From: Pseudomonadota bacterium
GTDB lineage: Bacteria > Pseudomonadota > Gammaproteobacteria > Burkholderiales > Burkholderiaceae_B
Reading direction: 5' to 3'
NCBI GenBank assembly: GCA_023386765.1
Contig: JAEWJD010000363.1
Coordinates: 1 to 12,215 of the forward strand
Length of the DNA stretch: 12,215 nt
Shown: positions 1 through 9,338 of the stretch, piece after piece
Layout: every line of letters begins with the position of its first letter
How positions within the stretch are numbered: position 1 is the stretch's first letter
Position numbers and translations under genes: made by a program
Notes under the pieces: model-generated
Database searches by the model: none
The model's input: the letters and a program-made list of their open reading frames with translations, nothing else
Told to the model about the DNA's origin: nothing

Positions 1-4
1 CCCT

Positions 5-2275
<2,271 letters not shown>

Positions 2276-2356
2276 CGGTTCTTTCTCCTCGTCACGATCT
2301 GATCTGGCCGGCCACGGGGGCAATAGAGGCACTGAGTTTCACTAACCTCAGGACCA

Positions 2357-2385
2357 GATATACCGCATGCGCGGGGTTGTGCCAA
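2357..2385 (-). promoter_or_regulatory. Predicted sigma-70 promoter for the YdeP-like gene
   Basis: Read on the minus strand, TTGGCA (2385-2380) is followed after exactly 17 bases by TATATC (2362-2357). These match the -35 and -10 consensus at 5 of 6 and 4 of 6 positions. Transcription would start near 2350, giving a leader of about 75 bases before the ATG at 2275. The element lies just past the stop of the LysR remnant, so the oxidoreductase need not depend on the broken gene upstream. A short inverted repeat, CTGAG/CTCAG, sits in the predicted leader. Confidence 0.45.
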
Positions 2386-2398
2386 ATAAGGCCAGCCA

Positions 2399-2520
2399 TC
2401 AGGCGCTGGCGCCCAGCCTGGCGACATGCCCCACGATCATGTCGCGCATGGCGCCGGCCGGACGCGACAGGGTTTTGTTCTTGCGCGTGAGAATGAAGAC
2501 TTCGCGGTGGATGTCGTTGT
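2399..2520 (-). pseudogene. 3' remnant of a LysR-type transcriptional regulator
   Basis: The minus-strand reading frame ending with TGA at 2399-2401 gives a tail reading DIHREVFILTRKNKTLSRP, continuing to AMRDMIVGHVARLGASA. This has the look of the extreme C-terminus of a LysR-family effector domain: an R-x-[VI]-[FH]-[LI]-[VIL]-[TR]-R strand followed by the L-S-x-x-A helix. Upstream of about 2520 the same frame turns into an antisense shadow of the aldehyde dehydrogenase remnant, so the DNA-binding domain and nearly all of the effector domain are gone. Only about 40 of some 300 residues remain. Family assignment from such a short tail is tentative; the abrupt change of coding strand at 2515-2527 supports it. 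Confidence 0.5.
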
Positions 2521-2929
2521 GTTCGATGTCGCGGCCGGCCAGGCGATGGCCGGCGCGGACCTGGAGGCTGGCAACTTCGTGATGCCAACGCTGCTTGATG
2601 GAGCGGCGCCGCATATGCGGGTTCATCAAGAGGAGATCTTCGGGCCGGTGCTGACACTGGTGCCGTTCGATGATGTCGATCATGCCGTCGAGATCGCCAA
2701 CGGTACCGAGTACGGGCTGGTGGCCGGCATCTGGGGCCGGGATGTGGGTCAAACCCATGCCTTGGCGCAACGGGTGCAGGCCGGGCAGGTCTTCGTGAAC
2801 TGCTACGGGGCAGGCGGCGGCGTCGAACTGCCGTTCGGCGGCTATCGTAAATCGGGCTTCGGGCGAGAGAAGGGGCTCGATGCCCTGCTGTCGTACACCC
2901 AGGTCAAGAATATCTGCATCCGCATCTAG
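2521..2929 (+). pseudogene. 3' remnant of an NAD(P)-dependent aldehyde dehydrogenase
   Basis: About the last 130 residues of an aldehyde dehydrogenase survive, from roughly AAGQAMAGADLEAGNFVMPT to the TAG at 2927. Family landmarks are clear: EEIFGPVLTLVPF, then NGTEYGLVAGIW, then VFVNCYGAGG with LPFGGYRKSGFGREKG. A full member has about 480 residues; the NAD-binding N-terminal domain and the catalytic Cys and Glu segments are missing. The frame stays open upstream to an ATG at 2426, but that N-terminal stretch is the antisense of the LysR remnant and does not look like aldehyde dehydrogenase. The stop lies 9 bases before the alcohol dehydrogenase ATG, so the two were probably one operon. Loss of the catalytic residues makes an active enzyme very unlikely. 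Confidence 0.85.
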
Positions 2930-2938
2930 GACGCCGCC

Positions 2939-4096
2939 ATGAATGCCATCTCTCGTTTTGCCTGCCCGACCCGTCTGGTGTTCGGCGTGGATGCCCACCG
3001 CCAACTCCCCGCCCTGGTGTCGGCCGGCGGCGCGCAGCGTCTGTTCCTGGCGATCGACCCTGCCCTGGTCGATAGCGAGATCACCCGGGCCCTCCAGGAC
3101 CAGCTACAGGCCCACGGGATCGCCCTGGAGATTTTCTCCGACATCCAGCCCGATCCCGACGATCTGACAGTGGCCGCGGCACATGCCCGCTGCGGGGCGC
3201 ACGGCAGCCAGGCCATTCTCGCCATCGGTGGGGGCAGCACGATTGATGTCGCCAAGGCGGTGGCCATCCTGATGACCAACGGCGGCGCGATCAGCGACTA
3301 TGAAGGCGTGGAGAAGTTCTCGGTCGCGCCCTTGCCCTTGTTTGCCGTACCCACGACGGCGGGAACCGGTTCGGAAGTCTCCGGGGCCTGCGTCATCACC
3401 GACACGCATCGCAACGTCAAAATGGCGATCCGCCACGCGGCGTTCGGCCCGGCCCAAGTGGCGGTGCTGGATCCGTTGGCGGTCGCCTCGATGCCGGCGC
3501 ATGTGGCGGCCTACGCAGGCATCGACGCGTTCGTGCATGCCTTTGAATCCTATCTGTCCAAGTTGGCCAATCCTTTCTCGGATGCCGTCAACCTTCATGC
3601 GATGAGACTGATCGTCGGCAGCATCCGGCAGTTCGTCGCCAACCGGCGCAACACCGCCGCAGCCCTCGACATGCTTTGCGGCTCGTCGATGGCGGCGATG
3701 TCTTTTGGCATCACCGGGCTGGGCAATGTGCATTGCATGGCCTTGCCCCTGGGCGCGGTGTTCCATGTGCCGCATGGCCTGGCCAACGCGGTCTGCCTGC
3801 CCACCGTGGCGGAGTTCAACCTGATTGCCAACCCGGGTCGTTACGCCGATGTGGCTGAGATCCTGGGCGTGGACTGCCGGGGGCTTTCGCAGCGCGAGGC
3901 GGCCCGCCAGGCCGTCGCGGCCCTGCGGGAATTGTGCGCAGATCTGGGCATTCCGGCGCGCTTGCGCGATGTGGGTGTGCGGGCCGACGCGCTGGAGGAT
4001 CTGGCGCGCCGCAGCTTTGCAGCCGACTACAACCGCTGGAATCCGCGCCACACGACGCAGGCCGATTTCCTGGCCTTGTTCCAAAGCGCCTTCTGA
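2939..4096 (+). CDS. Iron-containing alcohol dehydrogenase
   Basis: Type III (iron-dependent) alcohol dehydrogenase of 385 residues, the usual family length, predicted to interconvert an alcohol and an aldehyde with NAD(P) in the cytoplasm. GGGSTIDVAKA at 97-107 is the nucleotide-binding glycine motif and PTTAGTGSE at 138-146 the second cofactor loop. The metal ligands can be read as D196, H200, H265 and H279, in GIDAFVH and NVHCMALPLGAVFHVPHG. Position 269 is Leu, where FucO-type members carry a second conserved His (HxMAHPLG). The C-terminal NPRHTTQADF matches the family's closing motif. The gene begins 9 bases after the aldehyde dehydrogenase remnant and has only a weak ribosome-binding site, so it may have relied on translation from the lost gene. 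Its own promoter is not evident, and expression may be impaired. The substrate cannot be told. Confidence 0.9.
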   Translation: MNAISRFACPTRLVFGVDAHRQLPALVSAGGAQRLFLAIDPALVDSEITRALQDQLQAHGIALEIFSDIQPDPDDLTVAAAHARCGAHGSQAILAIGGGSTIDVAKAVAILMTNGGAISDYEGVEKFSVAPLPLFAVPTTAGTGSEVSGACVITDTHRNVKMAIRHAAFGPAQVAVLDPLAVASMPAHVAAYAGIDAFVHAFESYLSKLANPFSDAVNLHAMRLIVGSIRQFVANRRNTAAALDMLCGSSMAAMSFGITGLGNVHCMALPLGAVFHVPHGLANAVCLPTVAEFNLIANPGRYADVAEILGVDCRGLSQREAARQAVAALRELCADLGIPARLRDVGVRADALEDLARRSFAADYNRWNPRHTTQADFLALFQSAF

Positions 4097-4104
4097 GCCC
4101 GGCC

Positions 4105-4127
4105 GGCCATGCCTTGAGGGCATGGCC
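4105..4127 (+). terminator. Hairpin after the alcohol dehydrogenase gene
   Basis: GGCCATGCC, loop TTGAG, GGCATGGCC: a perfect 9-bp stem with a 5-base loop, starting 8 bases after the alcohol dehydrogenase stop. There is no run of T after it, so it may be a weak or Rho-assisted terminator, or an mRNA 3'-end stabiliser. It also lies within 20 bases of the next start codon and could affect that gene's expression. Confidence 0.4.
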
Positions 4128-4144
4128 TCAGTTATGCTGGCAGG

Positions 4145-4795
4145 ATGAATATTCATTTGCGTGGCGCCTCGCCGGCGGCGTTGCCCCTGGTGTTGCTGTG
4201 CCTGGCCTGCGGCTATATCGATGCGCTGGGCTATGCCCACCATGGCGTGTTCGCCGCCAACATGACCGGCAACACAGTGCTGGCCGGCATGGCCCTGGCG
4301 CAACAGGAGTGGGGCACCGCGCTGGACCGGCTTTCCACCTTGCTGACCTTCTTCCTGGGGGCATTGGTGGGGGGCTGTTTCCCGCCGGATAAAAAGTGGC
4401 TGTACCAGGTCCCCCTGTTCCTGGAGTGCGCGCTGCTGGTGGTGGCGGCCTGCCTGGATCCGGCCGGCAGCGCCTGGCTGGCAGTGACCACGGCGGCCAT
4501 GGGCGTGCAGGCCAGCGTCATCGTCGGGGTAGGGGGTTCTACCGTCAGCACGGTCGTAGTGACCAGTACGCTGTCCAAGCTTGCCCAGCTCTGCGCACAG
4601 GCCTTGGTGCTGGTGCCTTTTTTTGGCGCCGCGCCGGGCAAGCGCGGGCCGGGCGCCGCCCTGTTGCTGGCCTGGGGCGCCTATTTTGTCGGCGCGGCCG
4701 CGGCCGGCGCGCTGCTGGCGTTCTCCTGGGCCATGTGGGTGGGCACTGCGCTGGTGATCCTGCTTGCTCCGGTGCAGCGCTGGTATCGCCACTGA
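4145..4795 (+). CDS. YoaK/DUF1275-family membrane protein
   Basis: A 216-residue integral membrane protein of the YoaK (DUF1275) family, whose biochemical role is not established. Family marks are the first helix with CGYIDALGY (22-30), the strongly conserved NMTGNTVLAG (39-48), the AMGVQAS segment (118-124) and TVVVTSTLSKL (136-146). About six hydrophobic helices are visible: roughly 10-28, 62-80, 88-104, 108-130, 148-162 and 170-208, the last probably a pair. The chosen ATG follows GGCAGG too closely for a normal ribosome-binding site. A TATGCT hexamer ends 7 bases before the start codon, so a nearly leaderless transcript is possible. Length and motif order are complete and nothing looks broken. 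It sits 48 bases after the alcohol dehydrogenase, with a hairpin between, and marks the left edge of the high-GC block before the glycan operon. Confidence 0.85.
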   Translation: MNIHLRGASPAALPLVLLCLACGYIDALGYAHHGVFAANMTGNTVLAGMALAQQEWGTALDRLSTLLTFFLGALVGGCFPPDKKWLYQVPLFLECALLVVAACLDPAGSAWLAVTTAAMGVQASVIVGVGGSTVSTVVVTSTLSKLAQLCAQALVLVPFFGAAPGKRGPGAALLLAWGAYFVGAAAAGALLAFSWAMWVGTALVILLAPVQRWYRH

Positions 4796-4908
4796 GGTGA
4801 CCGCAGTCTATTGGGATATTCCAACCTGATCGCGGGCTGTTCAGGTGGGTGGATATGCTGCCAGTCAAACTCTCTCGTCGCTCTTGCCGCCCTTGAACCG
4901 TTCTGGTC

Positions 4909-4946
4909 GAACAGCGGTCGCCGTCAGGCGACCATATCCGCTGTTC
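4909..4946. repeat. Nested inverted repeat
   Basis: GAACAGCGG at 4909-4917 pairs with CCGCTGTTC at 4938-4946. Inside it, GGTCGCC (4916-4922) pairs with GGCGACC (4927-4933) around a GTCA loop. The two stems share the GG at 4916-4917, so they form one long imperfect hairpin or compete. A further 6-bp hairpin, CCGCTT/AAGCGG, follows at 4955-4973. It could be a terminator-like structure beyond the YoaK-type gene or a remnant of a mobile element end; neither is proven. Confidence 0.5.
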
Positions 4947-5212
4947 CCCCGAAACCGCTTGCTGTTGAAGCGGCGCTGGGTGCCGATATCACTTTCAAGC
5001 GCTATCCCCAGTTATTGATGAACCTGCTTGTGAGGTGGGTTTGCCGCATCGTGCGGTACCGAAGTGCGCTGATAGTTTGGTCTGCCATGTCAGGACTGAA
5101 CCCCTATCGATCATTGCCAAGTTGGTTTTATCCAACACGGTTATTCATCGGAAAGTGAAATCGCGCGAGATCATTTAGTTACTAATTTATAGTTTATGTC
5201 AGATGATTTCAC

Positions 5213-5239
5213 TTGATTTCAGTTGACTCTATTTATATT
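5213..5239 (+). promoter_or_regulatory. Weak candidate promoter upstream of the glycan operon
   Basis: TTGATT (5213-5218) and TATATT (5234-5239) resemble -35 and -10 elements but are only 15 bases apart. A second weak pair, TTGCAA (5391-5396) and CAGAAT (5414-5419), has the ideal 17-base spacing but poor -10 match. In this AT-rich stretch promoter-like strings arise by chance, so neither is firm. A promoter somewhere in 5200-5450 is expected because the operon begins at about 5526 and the upstream gene is far away. Confidence 0.2.
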
Positions 5240-5255
5240 TCATGTTTCGTAAAAA

Positions 5256-5277
5256 TCATCCCCAAAATTGGGGATGA
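5256..5277. repeat. 10-bp-arm palindrome
   Basis: TCATCCCCAA and TTGGGGATGA flank a two-base AA centre, a nearly perfect palindrome in AT-rich DNA about 270 bases before the glycan operon. On the minus strand it is followed by ATTTTT, as in an intrinsic terminator, but no minus-strand gene reads into it. A dimeric operator is the other simple reading. Confidence 0.5.
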
Positions 5278-5525
5278 AAGAAATTCATGAATAGTGTCAA
5301 CTCAGTGCAAACAGATGTCATTCTTTTGCGTATTTTTGATGAAACCGAGATGATCGAAGAATAGCCTGTCATTTTCCTTAAAAAATTCTGTTGCAAGCTG
5401 TCGAGCTATGCGTCAGAATTTTATGCTTTACGTTTCTGTATGTAACAATGTGGGATTGTGGCAATCCTTCCCCACTTCCTCATCGAAGCTGAGTCGGGGG
5501 AGCTGTCTTTTGTGCGCTTGATTAG

Positions 5526-7310
5526 GTGGATTTTTCAACGGCTTGGCTTATGAGTACCGACAAGAGAGTCACTCAGCGAGTGCTCATGCGTGGGGAGATG
5601 TTTGTTTCCCTACTTCAAGCGCAAGGTCATCTGGGCGCCTACCTGGCGTTTGAGAAAGCACTGCGCTCTGGCGTTCCTGACAGTATTGAGGCCGAGGCAG
5701 CGCCTCTTCTGCAGGCATACCCTGGCTGGAACGAGGTCGCCATTTGTGTCGCGCGAGCCCTTGCTACGCGCGATCACATGAAGGGAATCCGGTATCTCGA
5801 GAGCCGGATCCCGCAGACTGCCGCACCCGAACAACTGCGGCGCGTGATCTTCCAGATTCTGTGTCAGCACGAACCGCCCATTGCTGTGATCTACGCCCTC
5901 AGAACTGGGGCCACTCTGGTGTACACGGCTGACGGGTTGGCGGCGATGGACAAGCTCATCCGAACCACTCGGGAGCCGCAGTTGATGCGGATATATCATG
6001 CAGCCCTCTCCCGCGAAGCAGGTCGGCAACGGGTAGTGCCGCGCGAAAGCCTGGCACTTGCATTGTGGACGCTGACGCACATGCCGGAATCGCGACCAGC
6101 CTGGGAAACCCTGGCGGCGAGCCTGCCTGAGGAGCACGATTATGCGACAGCTCTGCAGTCCATCCTGAGGATTGGTGATCAAGCTGGAAACCTGACAGCC
6201 CGGGACGTCGCGCCCATGGTCGCTCTCGGTTTTGATGCCGTGTCCATCGTCGGTGCGCGTTTGATTCATATGGATCTCGCCTGCCTCAAGAGGCTGGAGA
6301 GCAGCGCGCGCGAAGCTCATGCCGCAGATGGCTACCTTGTTCGCTATTTGGCGAGTCATTCAGCCAGTCGCGAGGCTCAACGCGAGGGCGCACACGGGGT
6401 AGCTCTGTGCATGTCCGGACAGTTGCGCGACATGGCTGGAGCCGCTCCCAGCATCCGGAAACTGTTGGGAGTATTGGGTTCACCGACAATATATGTCGAT
6501 ACTTGGACAAGCAACGGTGTCCGGTTCCCGCTTCAGAATCTGGCCCATATTTCACGGATTTTTGATCCTGAGTTGTGTCAGCTTTTCAAGGCGCATTTCA
6601 CAACGGGTGAGGAAGTCCTGCAGGCCTATCCTTCCCTAGATGGCTGGTTGAAAAGCATGGATGGCGTGTCCGAGGCTGTGGTGCGGCAGCACTATCCGGA
6701 AGCTCGGCAGGTAGCTATTCATCAAGACACTTTCGGGAATCCGGCAGAGGTGGAGGCCAAGTATGGCCAGAGCTTCGTACCGCAGGTGAACCAGTTGCGG
6801 ATGTACCACCTCGCGCATTGTGGCATTGAGCAGGCCATGGCAGATGGTAATTACGATGTCCTGGTCCGTATCCGTCCTGACATCGAAGTGCAGATCAATC
6901 CGGATGGCCTAAAGGCCGCTATTGCGGAAGTGCGGGCCAATGATGATCTGATCATTGTCGATGCGATCGTGAGGCCAGGAATGCCTAGTGATTCCTTTGC
7001 GATCGGAAGTCGGCGCGCGATGCGCATCTATGCCGATCTGATCAGCATGGCGGGCTACTACGGTGATACCGAATTCTATGGCCCGCGCATTTCCCCACAC
7101 CGCATCCTGTTTGACCATCTGACGTCTTTCGGGTTGCGGGTCGAGCGTCGGGATGTACTCAAAATAGTCGCTTTCAGATCACCAGAGATAACGGTGCCCG
7201 TTCTTGAGGAAATCATCGAGAAGGATAGGCGTGGGCTGCCGGAAACACCATTCGAACATGACTTCCGGAACCTTGCCGGGCAGCGAGTTAAAGAGGACAA
7301 ACATGTATAA
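5526..7310 (+). CDS. Putative glycosyltransferase-like protein with helical N-terminal half
   Basis: A 594-residue protein that I cannot assign to a named family with certainty. Residues 1-290 are almost all short amphipathic helices, suggesting an alpha-solenoid. From 291 a different domain begins with GVALCMSGQLRDM. It contains a conserved-looking DTW (325-327), a QVNQLRMYHLAHCGIEQAM helix (420-438) and YDVLVRIRPDIEV (443-455). The SGQ-R start plus a later R-x-RPD motif is a pattern of uncharacterised GT-A-like glycosyltransferases of capsule and O-antigen loci, where the RPD Asp may bind the nucleotide-sugar metal. The GTG at 5526 directly follows an in-frame TAG; an ATG at 5550 is an equally plausible start, and neither has a strong ribosome-binding site. 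Its last 8 bases overlap the nucleotidyltransferase. It is first in the operon and probably uses the nucleotide-activated product made by the genes behind it (inferred). Confidence 0.65.
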   Translation: MDFSTAWLMSTDKRVTQRVLMRGEMFVSLLQAQGHLGAYLAFEKALRSGVPDSIEAEAAPLLQAYPGWNEVAICVARALATRDHMKGIRYLESRIPQTAAPEQLRRVIFQILCQHEPPIAVIYALRTGATLVYTADGLAAMDKLIRTTREPQLMRIYHAALSREAGRQRVVPRESLALALWTLTHMPESRPAWETLAASLPEEHDYATALQSILRIGDQAGNLTARDVAPMVALGFDAVSIVGARLIHMDLACLKRLESSAREAHAADGYLVRYLASHSASREAQREGAHGVALCMSGQLRDMAGAAPSIRKLLGVLGSPTIYVDTWTSNGVRFPLQNLAHISRIFDPELCQLFKAHFTTGEEVLQAYPSLDGWLKSMDGVSEAVVRQHYPEARQVAIHQDTFGNPAEVEAKYGQSFVPQVNQLRMYHLAHCGIEQAMADGNYDVLVRIRPDIEVQINPDGLKAAIAEVRANDDLIIVDAIVRPGMPSDSFAIGSRRAMRIYADLISMAGYYGDTEFYGPRISPHRILFDHLTSFGLRVERRDVLKIVAFRSPEITVPVLEEIIEKDRRGLPETPFEHDFRNLAGQRVKEDKHV

Positions 7311-8058
7311 CATCGTCGTGCCGATGGCGGGTGCGGGTAGCCGGTTTGCAGTAGCAGGTTACAAGGATCCAAAGCCGCTTATCCAGATCAATGGCGTGGA
7401 GATGATTCGAGTCGTTATTGAAAACCTCCGCCCTATCCGAGATCATCGTTTCATCTTTATTTGCCAGCAAGCGCATCTGGACGCCTACGGCCTCGAACCC
7501 AAATTGCGCGCCTGGGCGCCAGGATGCGAAATCGTGGCGCTCAATGGGTTGACCGAAGGGGCTGCCTGCACGGTTCTGGCTGCGCAGTCCCTCATTGATT
7601 CTGACCAGCCGCTGATGATCGCCAACAGTGATCAGTACATCGACGCGGATATCAATGCCTATCTGGATCACATGGACAGCCAAAAGCTTGATGGTCTCAT
7701 CATGACCATGAAGGCTGACGATCCGAAGTGGAGCTTTGTCGGGCTGGACGATGCGCGGTTGGTGACGACGGTTGTCGAGAAGGAAGTGATTTCCGACGAA
7801 GCGACAGTTGGCATCTACAATTTTTCCCGTGGTGGGGATTTTGTCCGTGCAGCCCGGCAGATGATTGGTCGAAATCTGCGGGTCAACAACGAATTCTATG
7901 TCGCGCCCGCCTATAACGAGCTGATCGAGCAGGGGCAGCAGATCGGTATATTCAATATAGGGGCAGAAGCAGACGGCATGTATGGTCTCGGCACGCCGGC
8001 TGATCTGGACAAGTTTCTCGGGCTGTCTGTCAGCGAGAAGGCTACGTCCATCGTATGA
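7303..8058 (+). CDS. BcbE-type sugar/polyol-phosphate nucleotidyltransferase
   Basis: A 251-residue nucleotidyltransferase of the GT-A fold, resembling the BcbE-like proteins of capsule loci. It should join a phosphorylated sugar or polyol to an NTP, releasing pyrophosphate. The N-terminus VPMAGAGSRF (6-15) is the nucleotide/phosphate loop, PKPLI (23-27) carries the conserved Lys, EGAACTVL (85-92) is the base-recognition segment, and NSDQYID (108-114) provides the metal-binding Asp D110. VEK (158-160) and GLGTP (228-232) complete the set, so all catalytic residues look present. The ATG at 7303 is chosen because AGAGG lies 6 bases upstream and the family N-terminus starts there, although the frame is open from 7204. 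The gene overlaps its upstream neighbour by 8 bases and its downstream neighbour by an ATGA. The base and the sugar used cannot be told from sequence. Confidence 0.85.
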   Translation: MYNIVVPMAGAGSRFAVAGYKDPKPLIQINGVEMIRVVIENLRPIRDHRFIFICQQAHLDAYGLEPKLRAWAPGCEIVALNGLTEGAACTVLAAQSLIDSDQPLMIANSDQYIDADINAYLDHMDSQKLDGLIMTMKADDPKWSFVGLDDARLVTTVVEKEVISDEATVGIYNFSRGGDFVRAARQMIGRNLRVNNEFYVAPAYNELIEQGQQIGIFNIGAEADGMYGLGTPADLDKFLGLSVSEKATSIV

Positions 8059-8693
8059 AGATCATCTCTCATCGGGGCTATTGGAAGAGCGCGGAAGAAA
8101 AGAACCTCGTTCCAGCTTTTGAAAGATCCTTTTCTCTGGGCTATGGCACAGAAACGGATGTGCGCGACAGCAATGGCCGTCTGTTGATTTCACATGACAT
8201 GCCTCGGGGGGATGAACTATCCCTGGATGATGTATTGCGTATGGCGAGCAGCCATGGTGCCACCGGGCTTACCCTCGCGTTGAATATCAAGGCCGATGGC
8301 CTGGCGCAGGCTGTTGCAGACGCGATTTCCCGTCATCCTTGTCTGGATTGCTTTGTGTTCGATATGTCGGTGCCCGACATGCGCGGATATCTATCAGCAG
8401 GAGTGCCGGTGTTTACCCGAATGAGTGAGGTGGAGCGCGACCCGGCTTGGCTTGAGGAGTCAGCTGGCGTTTGGCTGGACTCGTTCATTCCTGAGTGGTA
8501 CGACCTCGGCCTGATTCGTTCCTTGCTGTCGGACGGTAAGCGGGTCTGTGTGGTGTCGTCTGAGCTGCATCGTCGCGATCCTCAAGGGTTGTGGCAATTG
8601 TTGCGGCCGCTGGCAGCGGAGAGCAACCTCGTCTTGTGCACCGATCTGCCTGAGGACGCGGCTATGTATTTCTTTGGGAAACAGGAGGCCTGA
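8055..8693 (+). CDS. GDPD-like phosphodiesterase (PI-PLC superfamily TIM barrel)
   Basis: A 212-residue protein with the glycerophosphodiester phosphodiesterase signature. SHRGYW (5-10) holds the catalytic His H6 and R7, GTETDVRD (31-38) gives E33 and D35, and ISHD (45-48) gives the second catalytic His H47. The third metal motif of classical GDPDs (E-x-K) here reads ALNIKAD, so the usual Glu is N77. The late VVSSELHRR and CTDLPEDA segments replace the usual C-terminal GDPD motifs. At 212 residues it is shorter than most GDPDs (about 240-300). No signal peptide, so it acts in the cytoplasm, and its substrate is probably an intermediate of the operon rather than external phospholipid debris. 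It could cleave a phosphodiester or, like some divergent relatives, a cyclic phosphate. It is translationally coupled to the nucleotidyltransferase by an ATGA overlap. Confidence 0.8.
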   Translation: MKIISHRGYWKSAEEKNLVPAFERSFSLGYGTETDVRDSNGRLLISHDMPRGDELSLDDVLRMASSHGATGLTLALNIKADGLAQAVADAISRHPCLDCFVFDMSVPDMRGYLSAGVPVFTRMSEVERDPAWLEESAGVWLDSFIPEWYDLGLIRSLLSDGKRVCVVSSELHRRDPQGLWQLLRPLAAESNLVLCTDLPEDAAMYFFGKQEA

Positions 8694-9338
8694 ATGGCGA
8701 TCAAAGCTGTGCTGTTCGATATGGATGGTGTGCTGATCGAAGCCAAGGAATGGCATTACGATGCACTGAATCGTGCCCTCAACCTTTTTGGAATGCCGAT
8801 CTCGAGGCTGGATCACTTGACCACCTTTGATGGTCTTCCCACGATGCGCAAGCTGCAACTCCTTAGTCTGGAGCGCGGTTTGCCCAAGGAACTCCATCAT
8901 TTCATCAACGAGATGAAGCAGCATTACACAATGGAGTTGATTCAGACGCAGTGCAAACCGCGCTTTGGGCATGAGTTTGCATTATCAAATCTGAAGGCGG
9001 CCGGGATGCGGCTGGCAGTTTGCTCCAATTCAGTTCGTCAAACCGTCACCACCATGATGGAGAAATCGAATCTGGCACCTTATCTTGACCTGATGGTGTC
9101 CAATCAGGACGTGAAGGTAGGGAAGCCCGATCCCGAGATGTATCAATTCGCCATGGGGCACTTTGGTCTGCAGCCCGCAGAGTGCCTGATCGTGGAAGAT
9201 AATGAAAACGGAATCAAGGCAGCCCGGGCTTCTGGCGCACATCTGCTGGTGGTCAAGGACGTTGCTGAGACCAATCTTGAGCGAATCATGGCTGCGATCA
9301 ATCGCGTCAACAGTTCAGCTGCACAGGTGACGGCATGA
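8694..9338 (+). CDS. HAD-superfamily phosphatase (beta-phosphoglucomutase-like)
   Basis: A 214-residue HAD hydrolase with all four motifs: DMDGV with the nucleophile D9 and acid/base D11; S111 in AVCSNS; K144 in VGKPDPEMY; and E168-D169 in IVEDNENG. The small helical cap, containing FDGLPTMRKL (45-54), is of the C1 type found in beta-phosphoglucomutase and in phosphatases of small phosphorylated sugars or polyols. It probably removes a phosphate from a small intermediate in the pathway of the adjacent nucleotidyltransferase (inferred); a mutase activity cannot be excluded. The ATG at 8694 directly follows the stop of the phosphodiesterase. AGGAGG at 8683-8688 is a near-consensus ribosome-binding site, the strongest in the operon. 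The gene ends in an ATGA overlap with the second nucleotidyltransferase-like gene. Confidence 0.88.
   Translation: MAIKAVLFDMDGVLIEAKEWHYDALNRALNLFGMPISRLDHLTTFDGLPTMRKLQLLSLERGLPKELHHFINEMKQHYTMELIQTQCKPRFGHEFALSNLKAAGMRLAVCSNSVRQTVTTMMEKSNLAPYLDLMVSNQDVKVGKPDPEMYQFAMGHFGLQPAECLIVEDNENGIKAARASGAHLLVVKDVAETNLERIMAAINRVNSSAAQVTA

Larger units (their letters stand above)
4796..5525. other. 730-base gene-poor interval turning AT-rich
   Basis: No convincing gene is seen. A frame at 4811-5158 is open for 115 codons but has no ribosome-binding site, recognisable motif or coding-like base pattern. The left part (4800-5000) still has fairly high GC and holds two inverted repeats. From about 5150 to 5450 GC falls sharply: 57 of 180 bases are G or C over 5161-5340 by hand count. 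Such an AT-rich stretch in front of a transferred glycan operon is a typical site for promoters and for silencing by H-NS/MvaT/Bv3F-like proteins. That role is inferred. Confidence 0.6.

Noticed and set aside
2426..2520. N-terminal extension of the aldehyde dehydrogenase remnant from the ATG at 2426
   Set aside because: These codons are the complement of the LysR-like tail and show no aldehyde dehydrogenase similarity, so they are not part of the original protein.
3104..4792. 562-codon minus-strand open frame across the alcohol dehydrogenase and YoaK-type genes
   Set aside because: It spans two well-supported plus-strand genes and is low-complexity (Gln, Arg, Gly, His) typical of antisense GC-rich frames.
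4811..5158. 115-codon frame in the gene-poor interval
   Set aside because: No ribosome-binding site, no recognisable motif, changing composition along the frame; neither a transposase nor a glycan gene remnant could be recognised.
5440..5550. ops/JUMPstart element (RfaH control) in front of the glycan operon
   Set aside because: No GGCGGTAGC-like string is present in the leader.
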